A stretch of 5,570 bases of DNA from contig CAMOGC010000111.1 in the NCBI GenBank assembly GCA_946613955.1, forward strand, positions 1 to 5,570, read 5' to 3'. A program made the position numbers and the translations under genes. Within the stretch, counting starts at the first letter, position 1. Every line of letters starts with the position of its first letter. The DNA is from an uncultured Clostridia bacterium (GTDB lineage: Bacteria > Bacillota_A > Clostridia > Christensenellales > Aristaeellaceae). Under the pieces are notes generated by a model. That model did no database searches. It saw only the letters and a program-made list of their open reading frames with translations, and was not told the origin of the DNA. Positions 1 through 5,382 of this stretch are shown in pieces.

Positions 1-9
1 TTTCCGTGC

Positions 10-38
10 TTGCGGAAGAGGGGCGGGGAGGATATAAT
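10..38 (+). promoter_or_regulatory. Likely sigma-A/sigma-70-type promoter for the rsmH operon
   Basis: A perfect TATAAT at 33-38 sits 17 bases after TTGCGG (10-15), which keeps the TTG of the consensus -35 hexamer but matches only three of six positions. The spacing is ideal, and transcription would start near 45, giving a leader of about 35 bases before rsmH. No TG-extended -10 is present. The exact -10 in a GC-rich context is the strong part of this call and the -35 is the weak part. No operator could be recognised; only one TGGG is present, so MraZ boxes are not supported. Confidence 0.55.
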
Positions 39-79
39 GGGATGGACGGCGGAAGCATTATGATGGAGGAAAGCGACAG

Positions 80-1015
80 ATGGCCTTTGTGCATGAACCG
101 GTAATGCTGGCGGAGGTGCTGGCGTGGATGGCGCCCAGGCCCGGCGGCGTATACTGCGACGGGACGCTCGGGGGCGGTGGCCACAGCGGGGCAATCCTGC
201 GGGCTGCGGGAGAAGAGACCCGGCTTTTCGGCATCGACCGGGACGAGACCGCCATCGCCGCCGCGTCGGAAAGGCTGAAGGCGTATCCGGGATTCCGGGC
301 CATCCACGGCAACTTTCATGACGCGAAGGCGCTGCTTGCGGAGGCTGGCGCGCCGCCGCTGGACGGGGTCCTGCTGGATCTCGGGGTTTCCAGCCCGCAG
401 CTGGACACGCCGGAGCGGGGCTTCAGCTATCATGAGGACGCGCCGCTGGATATGCGGATGGATCGGAGCCGGGGCATAACCGCGGCCGAGCTGCTGAATA
501 CGGCGGACGAGACGGAAATCGCCGGGATCATCCGGGATTTCGGCGAGGAAAAATGGGCCGCCCGGATCGCGAAAATCATCTGCGAGCATCGGAAGGAGAA
601 ACCGCTCGAGACCACCTTTGATCTGGTTCGGGCGGTCGACGCGGCGATCCCCAAGGCTGTCCGGAGGAAAGAAGACGGGCATCCCGCCAGGAGAACCTTT
701 CAGGCGATCCGCATCGCGGTCAACGACGAGCTGACCCCGCTGGATCAGGCGCTGTGCGATTTTGTGGACTGCCTGAAGCCCGGGGGAAGGCTTTGCGTCA
801 TTACCTTCCACTCCCTGGAGGATCGGCTGGTAAAGCGGTGCTTCCAAAGGCTGCGCAATCCCTGCGTCTGTCCGCCGAAGGCGCCGATCTGTACCTGCGG
901 GAGGAAGCCGGTGATCAACATCCTGGCCGGCGGCGCCGTGGCTCCCGGGGAAGAGGAGATCCAGCGGAATCCCCGGGCCCGCAGCGCGAAGCTGAGAGTG
1001 GCGGAAAAAAGGTAA
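80..1015 (+). CDS. rsmH: 16S rRNA (cytosine(1402)-N(4))-methyltransferase RsmH
   Basis: RsmH (MraW) is a cytoplasmic SAM-dependent enzyme that methylates N4 of C1402 in the 16S rRNA decoding centre. The 311 residues match the family's usual length of about 310-320. Visible family motifs are HEPVML (5-10), the SAM-binding loop DGTLGGGGHS (27-36), GIDRDETAI (51-59), LDGVLLDLGVSSPQLD (94-109), RGFSYHEDAPLDMRMD (113-128), RRTFQAIRIAVNDEL (204-218), ITFHSLEDRLVKRCF (241-255) and the late cysteine pairs CVC/CTC (262-264, 271-273). The C-terminus RNPRARSAKLRVAEK is also typical. The start is set by GGAGG at 65-69, ten bases before the ATG. RsmH commonly lies in the dcw cluster between mraZ and ftsL. 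Here rsmI follows after 30 bases, and neither ftsL nor a penicillin-binding protein gene is downstream. The protein appears complete and functional. Confidence 0.97.
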   Translation: MAFVHEPVMLAEVLAWMAPRPGGVYCDGTLGGGGHSGAILRAAGEETRLFGIDRDETAIAAASERLKAYPGFRAIHGNFHDAKALLAEAGAPPLDGVLLDLGVSSPQLDTPERGFSYHEDAPLDMRMDRSRGITAAELLNTADETEIAGIIRDFGEEKWAARIAKIICEHRKEKPLETTFDLVRAVDAAIPKAVRRKEDGHPARRTFQAIRIAVNDELTPLDQALCDFVDCLKPGGRLCVITFHSLEDRLVKRCFQRLRNPCVCPPKAPICTCGRKPVINILAGGAVAPGEEEIQRNPRARSAKLRVAEKR

Positions 1016-1045
1016 AGCAGGCGGGAACGATGAGGAAGGAATGAA

Positions 1046-1915
1046 ATGGCTATTCTTTACGTGGTCGCCACGCCGATCGGCAATTTGAGCGACCTGTCCC
1101 CCCGGGCGGTGGAAACCCTGCGGAAGGCGGATCTGATCGCCGCGGAGGATACCCGGGTGACCGCGAAGCTCCTGCAGGTTCACGGCATCCATACCCCCCT
1201 GACCAGCTGCCATCAGCATAACGAGCAGACAAAGGGGGAGACCCTGGCGGAGCGAATGCTGGCGGAGAATCTGACCCTGGCGCTGACCACCGACGCGGGA
1301 ACGCCGTGCGTCTCCGATCCGGGATACGCGCTGGTTCGGGCCTGCGTGGAAAGGGGCATCGAGGTGCAGCCCATTCCGGGATGCTGCGCCGCCGTGGCGG
1401 CCCTGAGCGTATCCGGCTTCGATTCCCGGGAATTCGCCTTCTACGGCTTCCTGCCGCGGGAGAAGAAGGATCTGAAGGCAAAGCTGGAGGAGATCGCGCG
1501 GGGCGTCCCGGTGGCGATTGTTCACGAATCCCCCTTCCGGATCATCGATCTGATGGAGGCGATCGCGGAAACCCTTCCGGCGGCCCGGCTGTCGGTGAGC
1601 TGCGATCTGACGAAGATTCACGAGAAAACCCTCCGGGGGACGCCGGCGGAAATCCTGGCGGCCCTGAAAGAAAACCCGAAGGCGGAAAAGGGAGAATACT
1701 GCCTGGTCATGGATCTTCGGGAGGTTACGCTTCCCGAAATGGCGGAACCGCGGGCTGAAGTTTCCCTTGAGGCCCGGCTGATCGAGGCGATGAGGGAAGG
1801 CATGACCCTGCGGGACGCGCAGAACGAGCTGATCCTGAGAGGAGAAAAGAAAAACGCCGTCAAGCAGGCGGCGCTTTCCCTGAAGAAAATGATGGAAGGA
1901 GAGATTCTGTCATGA
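1046..1915 (+). CDS. rsmI: 16S rRNA (cytidine(1402)-2'-O)-methyltransferase RsmI
   Basis: RsmI (YraL) is a tetrapyrrole-methylase-fold, SAM-dependent enzyme that methylates the 2'-O of C1402 in 16S rRNA, completing m4Cm1402 together with RsmH. Its 289 residues are normal for the family. Motifs seen are VATPIGNLSDLSPRA (7-21), AAEDTR (32-37), SCHQHNE (54-60), TDAGTPCVSDPG (82-93), PGCCAAVAALSVSG (111-124), FYGFLP (132-137), HESPFRI (160-166) and DLTKIHE (187-193). Several positions differ from the commonest forms as I remember them (SYHEHN, SDAGTPLISDPG, PGPSA, ELTKIHE), often by substitution with Cys. A small helical C-terminal region (about 235-285) follows the catalytic core. The GAGGAAGGA at 1032-1040 serves as ribosome binding site, five bases before the ATG. 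The gene lies 30 bases after rsmH and overlaps the next gene by ATGA, which indicates co-transcription. Confidence 0.97.
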   Translation: MAILYVVATPIGNLSDLSPRAVETLRKADLIAAEDTRVTAKLLQVHGIHTPLTSCHQHNEQTKGETLAERMLAENLTLALTTDAGTPCVSDPGYALVRACVERGIEVQPIPGCCAAVAALSVSGFDSREFAFYGFLPREKKDLKAKLEEIARGVPVAIVHESPFRIIDLMEAIAETLPAARLSVSCDLTKIHEKTLRGTPAEILAALKENPKAEKGEYCLVMDLREVTLPEMAEPRAEVSLEARLIEAMREGMTLRDAQNELILRGEKKNAVKQAALSLKKMMEGEILS

Positions 1916-3048
1916 AAAAGACACTCCCCCTGATCCTGAGCCTGATCCTGATGATCGCCTGCCTCCTGACGCCCGCCTTCGCGGAAGAGGAGGAAGCGGA
2001 GAACGCGGAATCCTGGGCCAGCATCTCCAGCGCGGGGATGCAGTTTGACACCCGGGTCTACGGCGGCAAGCGGACGGCCTATAACCGGGAAAACGGCGCC
2101 CTGACCATCTATGCCGGAGAAAAAGGCGCCGTGCCCTATGTCCGGATCTTCCGGCGGCAGGGCCAGCTGAAAAACCCGGAGGATTTCCTGAACCGGCAGT
2201 ATGCCGAGGCGATGATCAAAACCTATGGCGAGACGGAAACGGAGCCCTGCGCGGATTATGAGATCGGCGGGAAAAAGCTGCTGATGGCCCGATACCATTT
2301 CGCAGACAAAAACGGGAGAAAGCTGACCCGCATGATCTGCGTCGAGCGGCGGGAGGACGGGGACGTCGAATACCACGCCATTTATCCGCGGGGAGAGGAA
2401 AGCGCGATCCTGAAGACCCTGGAGGACACCATCCGGTGGTACAGCCCGTGGAAGGAGCCGGAACCGGTCATCCTGACGGGAAGAACCGTATCCCCCCTGC
2501 CGATTCCGGAGAACCTGGACACGGAAAACGGGGAATTTCCCATCATGCTGGAGGATCTGAAGCAGGTCGGGAACGGATACTTTACGGCCGCGCTATACTG
2601 GGAGGACCGCTACGCCGCGGCGGAGGTTGAATCCCTGCAGCCCGGGGACCAGGTGGTGGTTCACGGAAAAACCGTGACCATCGGGGAGATCGACCCCCAT
2701 GACGGCGAGTATGAGATCCTCAGCCCCGACGAAACAGAATTCAGCTACTGCGTTTTCGAGAAGGCGCAGGACGGGAACTACATCGTCGTCATGGACGACT
2801 GGACGCCCGTTACGCTGGCGGCCAGGGTTCGGGTGGATTTTCCGCCCTCCGAAAACACGATTTTCTACGATGTGCCCGGCGGAATGGATCCGGTGCCCTG
2901 GACACGGGAGGAGCTCCTGGACATGCTGACGGATACCGAAAACGGAGACACGATGTTCAGCCCCTATAATACGACGGCGACCATCGAAAACGGGCTCATT
3001 ACCGGCATCTACTCCTATTCCTATCCCTACGGACCGGAAGCGGACTGA
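1912..3048 (+). CDS. Exported protein of unknown function, translationally coupled to rsmI
   Basis: I do not recognise this 378-residue protein. It begins with a clear signal peptide: KK at 2-3, a hydrophobic core at about 5-19, and a signal peptidase I-like AFA site after residue 24, followed by an EEEE run. Cys17 in LMIAC could instead be a degenerate lipobox, but the AFA site downstream fits better. The mature part seems to have two regions. One spans about 35-180, mixed in predicted structure, with FLNRQYAEAMIKTYGE and a Trp/Pro-rich end (RWYSPWKEPEP). The other, about 185-378, is acidic and looks beta-rich, with many Asp/Glu/Tyr residues, a GDQVVVHGKTVTIGEI stretch (245-260) and a Tyr-rich tail. 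No catalytic motif stands out. The ATG overlaps the rsmI stop as ATGA, and GGAAGGAG at 1894-1901 is the ribosome binding site, so translation is probably coupled. It likely acts outside the membrane. Confidence 0.9.
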   Translation: MKKTLPLILSLILMIACLLTPAFAEEEEAENAESWASISSAGMQFDTRVYGGKRTAYNRENGALTIYAGEKGAVPYVRIFRRQGQLKNPEDFLNRQYAEAMIKTYGETETEPCADYEIGGKKLLMARYHFADKNGRKLTRMICVERREDGDVEYHAIYPRGEESAILKTLEDTIRWYSPWKEPEPVILTGRTVSPLPIPENLDTENGEFPIMLEDLKQVGNGYFTAALYWEDRYAAAEVESLQPGDQVVVHGKTVTIGEIDPHDGEYEILSPDETEFSYCVFEKAQDGNYIVVMDDWTPVTLAARVRVDFPPSENTIFYDVPGGMDPVPWTREELLDMLTDTENGDTMFSPYNTTATIENGLITGIYSYSYPYGPEAD

Positions 3049-3067
3049 GATTTTTTTCAGCTTCCGG
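3034..3067 (+). repeat. Inverted repeat across the stop codon of the exported-protein gene
   Basis: CCGGAAGC (3034-3041) and GCTTCCGG (3060-3067) are perfect 8-base inverted copies separated by 18 bases. The loop holds the TGA stop (3046-3048) and a run of seven T (3051-3057). In RNA it could fold into a GC-rich hairpin with a U-rich loop. The T run lies inside the loop and not after the stem, so it is not a canonical intrinsic terminator. It might act as a weak terminator, processing site or 3' stabiliser, or be chance. Confidence 0.4.
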
Positions 3068-3107
3068 GGAACTATCCTGATTTCGCGGCGTCTAACAGGT
3101 GTAAAAC

Positions 3108-3150
3108 CGAGAGCAATCCGGCTCTCGCTCCGCTGGCGGAGCAACGGGAG
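3108..3150 (+). promoter_or_regulatory. Structured leader upstream of the SIMPL-domain gene (tandem, mutually exclusive hairpins)
   Basis: The 200 bases between the exported-protein gene and the SIMPL gene hold no credible gene. Within them CGAGAGC (3108-3114) pairs with GCTCTCG (3121-3127), and directly after it GCTCCG (3127-3132) pairs with CGGAGC (3137-3142). CTCTCG (3122-3127) can also pair with CGGGAG (3145-3150, one G-U) to make one longer stem, so two folds compete. No T run follows, so this is not a terminator, and it matches no riboswitch class I know. I could not identify a convincing promoter here. A structured 5' leader or a processing site is possible; confidence is low. Confidence 0.3.
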
Positions 3151-3232
3151 AAGGGCGGAGAACCTCGCGGAAACAGGCGGACCGCCGGCGAATGGGGGAG
3201 CGACGACCTTTCGCGCCGGCGGGAACAGATGA

Positions 3233-3238
3233 AAGGAG
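3233..3238 (+). promoter_or_regulatory. Ribosome binding site that fixes the SIMPL-gene start
   Basis: AAGGAG lies ten bases before the ATG at 3249. A longer in-frame reading from ATG 3192 would add 19 charged residues ahead of the signal peptide and has no comparable site upstream. The 3249 start is therefore preferred. Two further in-frame ATGs at 3258 and 3267 lie farther from this site. Confidence 0.75.
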
Positions 3239-3248
3239 AACGATCAGA

Positions 3249-3995
3249 ATGAAGACGATGAAGAAGATGAAGACGTTCCTGGCCCTGCTGATGCTGGCGG
3301 CAATGCTGCTTCCGGCGGCGGGCCTCGCGGAGGAGGCGACCCTGACGGTGCAAGCCCGGGCGACCGTGAAGGCGGAGCCGGACAGCGCAACCCTTTCCCT
3401 GGGCGTCATGACGGCCGCGAAGGACGCGGGGAGCGCCACGAAGGATAACGCGGAGCAGACCGCCGCGCTGCGGAAGGTGCTGACGGAGGCGGGCATTCTC
3501 CCGGAGGACATCGAAACCGATTATTTCTATGTTTCCACGATGTACGACTATTCCGCCCAGAACGCGGAGGGCGGCCCCGTCCGGACGGGGGTTCAGGTAA
3601 CCAATTCCATGAAGGTCCGGGTGCGGGAGATCGACCGGGTAGGGGAAATCATCGACATTGCCATGGCCAACGGCGCCGATGAATGCAACAGCATCTATTA
3701 CGCATCTTCCAAAGCGGGAGAGGCCTACGACCTGGCCCTGAGCGGCGCCGTGGCGGAGGCCCGGCGGAAAGGGGAGATCATGGCGGCGGCTGCCGGCGGA
3801 AAGCTGGGAAGTATCGTCTCCGTGACCGAAAACTACGGCGGCCAGGTCAGCGTGAACATGGACAGCTCCGCCAAGCGCGAGGAGGGCACGGCCGGCTCCA
3901 CCGGCGCGGGAGACGCGGGCACCGTCCTGTCCTCCGGCGGGATGGAAATGACCGCGGAGGTCACGGTGGTTTTCCGGCTGGAGCCGAAGGAGTAA
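3249..3995 (+). CDS. Exported SIMPL-domain (DUF541) protein
   Basis: This 248-residue protein has a signal peptide (Lys-rich residues 2-8, hydrophobic core 9-22, likely cleavage near AAGLA-E at residues 27-28), followed by one SIMPL/DUF541 domain to the C-terminus. Typical features are a VQARATVKAEPDSATLSLGV start (34-53), DNAEQTAALRKVLTEAGI with EDIETDYFYV (66-95), a YDY element (99-101), VTNSMKVRVREIDRVGEIID (117-136), ANGADECNSIYY (140-151), and AVAEARRKGEIMAAAAGGKLG (167-187). A Gly/Ser/Thr-rich stretch (about 205-231) precedes the last strand. SIMPL proteins are extracytoplasmic; members include BP26/Omp28 of Brucella and E. coli YggE. Their molecular role is poorly defined, with links to oligomeric channel-like assemblies and stress tolerance. 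The N-terminus is encoded by three near-identical 9-base units, each beginning with ATG. The gene may be transcribed separately or as the tail of the rsmH operon. Confidence 0.9.
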   Translation: MKTMKKMKTFLALLMLAAMLLPAAGLAEEATLTVQARATVKAEPDSATLSLGVMTAAKDAGSATKDNAEQTAALRKVLTEAGILPEDIETDYFYVSTMYDYSAQNAEGGPVRTGVQVTNSMKVRVREIDRVGEIIDIAMANGADECNSIYYASSKAGEAYDLALSGAVAEARRKGEIMAAAAGGKLGSIVSVTENYGGQVSVNMDSSAKREEGTAGSTGAGDAGTVLSSGGMEMTAEVTVVFRLEPKE

Positions 3996-4051
3996 AAAGG
4001 CATAAAGAATCGGCCGCGAAGGGGAGGAATCTCTCCAGCGCGGCCTTTTTA
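3993..4051 (+). terminator. Intrinsic terminator between convergent genes, possibly bidirectional
   Basis: GGCCGCG (4012-4018) pairs with CGCGGCC (4039-4045). Inside it GGGGAG (4021-4026) pairs with CTCTCC (4031-4036, one G-U) around a GAAT loop, and TTTTTATT follows from 4046. This is a strong Rho-independent terminator for the SIMPL gene. In addition TAAAAAGGC (3993-4001, including the SIMPL stop codon) is a perfect complement of GCCTTTTTA (4043-4051). The minus strand therefore also carries a stem followed, at a distance, by a T run, and it may stop transcripts of the convergent CARF gene, whose stop is at 4101-4103. The plus-strand function is well supported; the minus-strand function is inferred. 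Confidence 0.85.
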
Positions 4052-4100
4052 TTCGTTTTGCGGATGTTCGTCTATGGCGAAAGGATAAGAAAACGGCTTC

Positions 4101-5288
4101 TTATAACAGGCCATTCATGAGCCGCCGGATGGCCAGATGGATGCCTCCGTCCCGCAGATCACTCAGATCGATGACCCGGATGTTCAGCTCCGCCGCCCGG
4201 TTCCGCGCGGCGGGGAGCGCGTTAGCCGTGGAAACAATGGCGGCCCGGGCGAGCTTTCCGCCGAAACGATCCCGCAGCACCGCCAGCTCGTTGAGGGCTT
4301 CCGTATGGATCATGCAGGTTTTGCAGCTGATAAAGACCGGGGTGATGCGCCGGGTGCACATCACGTCCAGCTCGTTCGACACGGCGCCCCGGGAGGGATT
4401 TTCGCGCTGCCAGTCCACGACGGTGCTGGTCCGCACATCGTCGAAGAGGCCGGAATCAAAGCAGGCCTTGTAGGTATACAGCTCCAGGACACTGCCCACG
4501 TCCCGCAGCCAGGTCCGGATCTGCGCGTCCCGGAAGCGGAAGGAAACCCCGCTTTGCGGATCCATTTTCAGATGCTGGATCATGCCGATGGTCTCCATAT
4601 CCCGGAGGGCTTCCGCGGGCGCGATCAGGCGGCTTCCCCGCTCGCCCTTGACCTCCCAGGGGCCTTCCGCGTCCAGGGAATAGCGACCCTCGGCGTCCGC
4701 TGCCGAAAGCCGCTGGATATAGGAAACGGTGCGGTCCCAATGGGAACGGTACCTCATATACAGGGAAAAGAAGGGATCGAAGAGATCCATGTATTTGCTC
4801 AGCACCTTGTTATCCACCCGGCCCATGCGAACGGTTCCGCCGGCCATGCGGAAGCAGTCGTCCACAGTGAAAACGCGGTCGCACAGGAGATCGTCATATT
4901 CCTCCGCGTTCTGAACGGAGAAGAAACGATTTTTCCTCTTGCTGTAGGTGACCACCGGGGTCTTGTATTCGGAGCAGGCGATCCCCGCCGCGAACAGCAC
5001 GTCATCCGTTCCGCCCGTGATATCCACCATCACATCCCGGTTGTCCTTCAAAAGGCCGCGGAAGACCCCGAGCACATCCCGGACCCGATACGGATTCACG
5101 CGGACCAGCCTCACCCGAACCTGCAGATCCCGGTGGGCAAAATAATCCCGCATCTGCCCGGCCACCTCCTCCGGGGTGTCCGCCGGACAGATATAGACGA
5201 CCTGCTCCGGCCGAAAAACCTCCGCTCCGAGCACGTTTTCCAGAGGGCACTCATCATCATAAAGCTCCACAAGGGTTCTAATGTTCAT
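4101..5288 (-). CDS. CARF-domain PD-(D/E)xK nuclease, DUF1887/Card1/Can2-like, not next to CRISPR genes
   Basis: The 395-residue protein has a CARF sensor domain at about 1-145, opening TLVELYDDECPLENV (5-19) and carrying the DITGGTDDVLFAAG motif (89-102) expected to bind a cyclic oligoadenylate. A mainly helical, winged-helix-like middle follows (about 150-260). The nuclease domain (about 262-395) shows GSVLELYTYKAC (265-276), NELDV (305-309) and FISCKT (319-324), then a helix with E330 and E334. Card1 and Can2 are cA4-activated nucleases of type III CRISPR systems, cutting single-stranded DNA and RNA or nicking DNA. Here Ser321 replaces the Glu of the E-x-K triad; Asp308 and Lys323 are kept. 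Length agrees with the family, and no signal peptide or membrane segment is seen. AAGGAG at 5306-5301 is 12 bases from the ATG, a rather long spacing; a nearer ATG hits TGA two codons later. No cas gene or CRISPR repeat is in the window, so the activating signal is unknown. Confidence 0.9.
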   Translation of the reverse strand: MNIRTLVELYDDECPLENVLGAEVFRPEQVVYICPADTPEEVAGQMRDYFAHRDLQVRVRLVRVNPYRVRDVLGVFRGLLKDNRDVMVDITGGTDDVLFAAGIACSEYKTPVVTYSKRKNRFFSVQNAEEYDDLLCDRVFTVDDCFRMAGGTVRMGRVDNKVLSKYMDLFDPFFSLYMRYRSHWDRTVSYIQRLSAADAEGRYSLDAEGPWEVKGERGSRLIAPAEALRDMETIGMIQHLKMDPQSGVSFRFRDAQIRTWLRDVGSVLELYTYKACFDSGLFDDVRTSTVVDWQRENPSRGAVSNELDVMCTRRITPVFISCKTCMIHTEALNELAVLRDRFGGKLARAAIVSTANALPAARNRAAELNIRVIDLSDLRDGGIHLAIRRLMNGLL

Positions 5289-5300
5289 TGTTCAAAACAT

Positions 5301-5306
5301 CTCCTT
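5301..5306 (-). promoter_or_regulatory. Ribosome binding site of the CARF nuclease gene, long spacing
   Basis: On the minus strand AAGGAG is read from 5306 to 5301 and is separated from the ATG (5288-5286) by 12 bases, longer than the usual 5-10. An ATG directly behind the site, at 5299-5297, runs into TGA after one codon. The 5288 start is therefore the only workable one nearby. The spacing could lower translation, which would suit a potentially toxic nuclease, but that is inference. Confidence 0.55.
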
Positions 5307-5382
5307 GCCTTTCGCTGCAACTATGTAAACCCATCGATCTGGACAAGCCTTCGTCCATCGTCATGGAACCTGCTGGAATTCG

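Noticed and set aside
33..50. Possible MraZ operator (TGGG-type repeats) upstream of rsmH.
   Set aside because: Only one TGGG is present after the -10 box, and the regularly spaced direct repeats expected of MraZ sites are missing.
60..104. A 14-codon upstream reading frame (ATG at 60, TAA at 102-104) overlapping the rsmH start.
   Set aside because: No ribosome binding site precedes it, and the ATGs at 60 and 63 abut the Shine-Dalgarno of rsmH; probably chance.
1618..2376. A 252-codon minus-strand open frame across the rsmI/exported-protein junction.
   Set aside because: It overlaps two well-supported plus-strand genes, has no good ribosome binding site context, and its composition looks like a mirror frame of GC-rich coding DNA.
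3192..3248. An upstream in-frame ATG extending the SIMPL protein by 19 residues.
   Set aside because: The added residues are charged and would bury the signal peptide, while AAGGAG at 3233-3238 points to the ATG at 3249.
4085..4104. ATAAGAA/TTCTTAT inverted repeat overlapping the CARF gene stop codon, considered as a terminator.
   Set aside because: The stem is AT-rich and only 7 base pairs, and no continuous T run follows on the minus strand; it is too weak to call.
5311..5375. Promoter for the CARF gene on the minus strand (TTGTCC with TACATA/CATAGT).
   Set aside because: Both hexamers match poorly and the spacers are only 13-15 bases. It is not good enough to report as a promoter.
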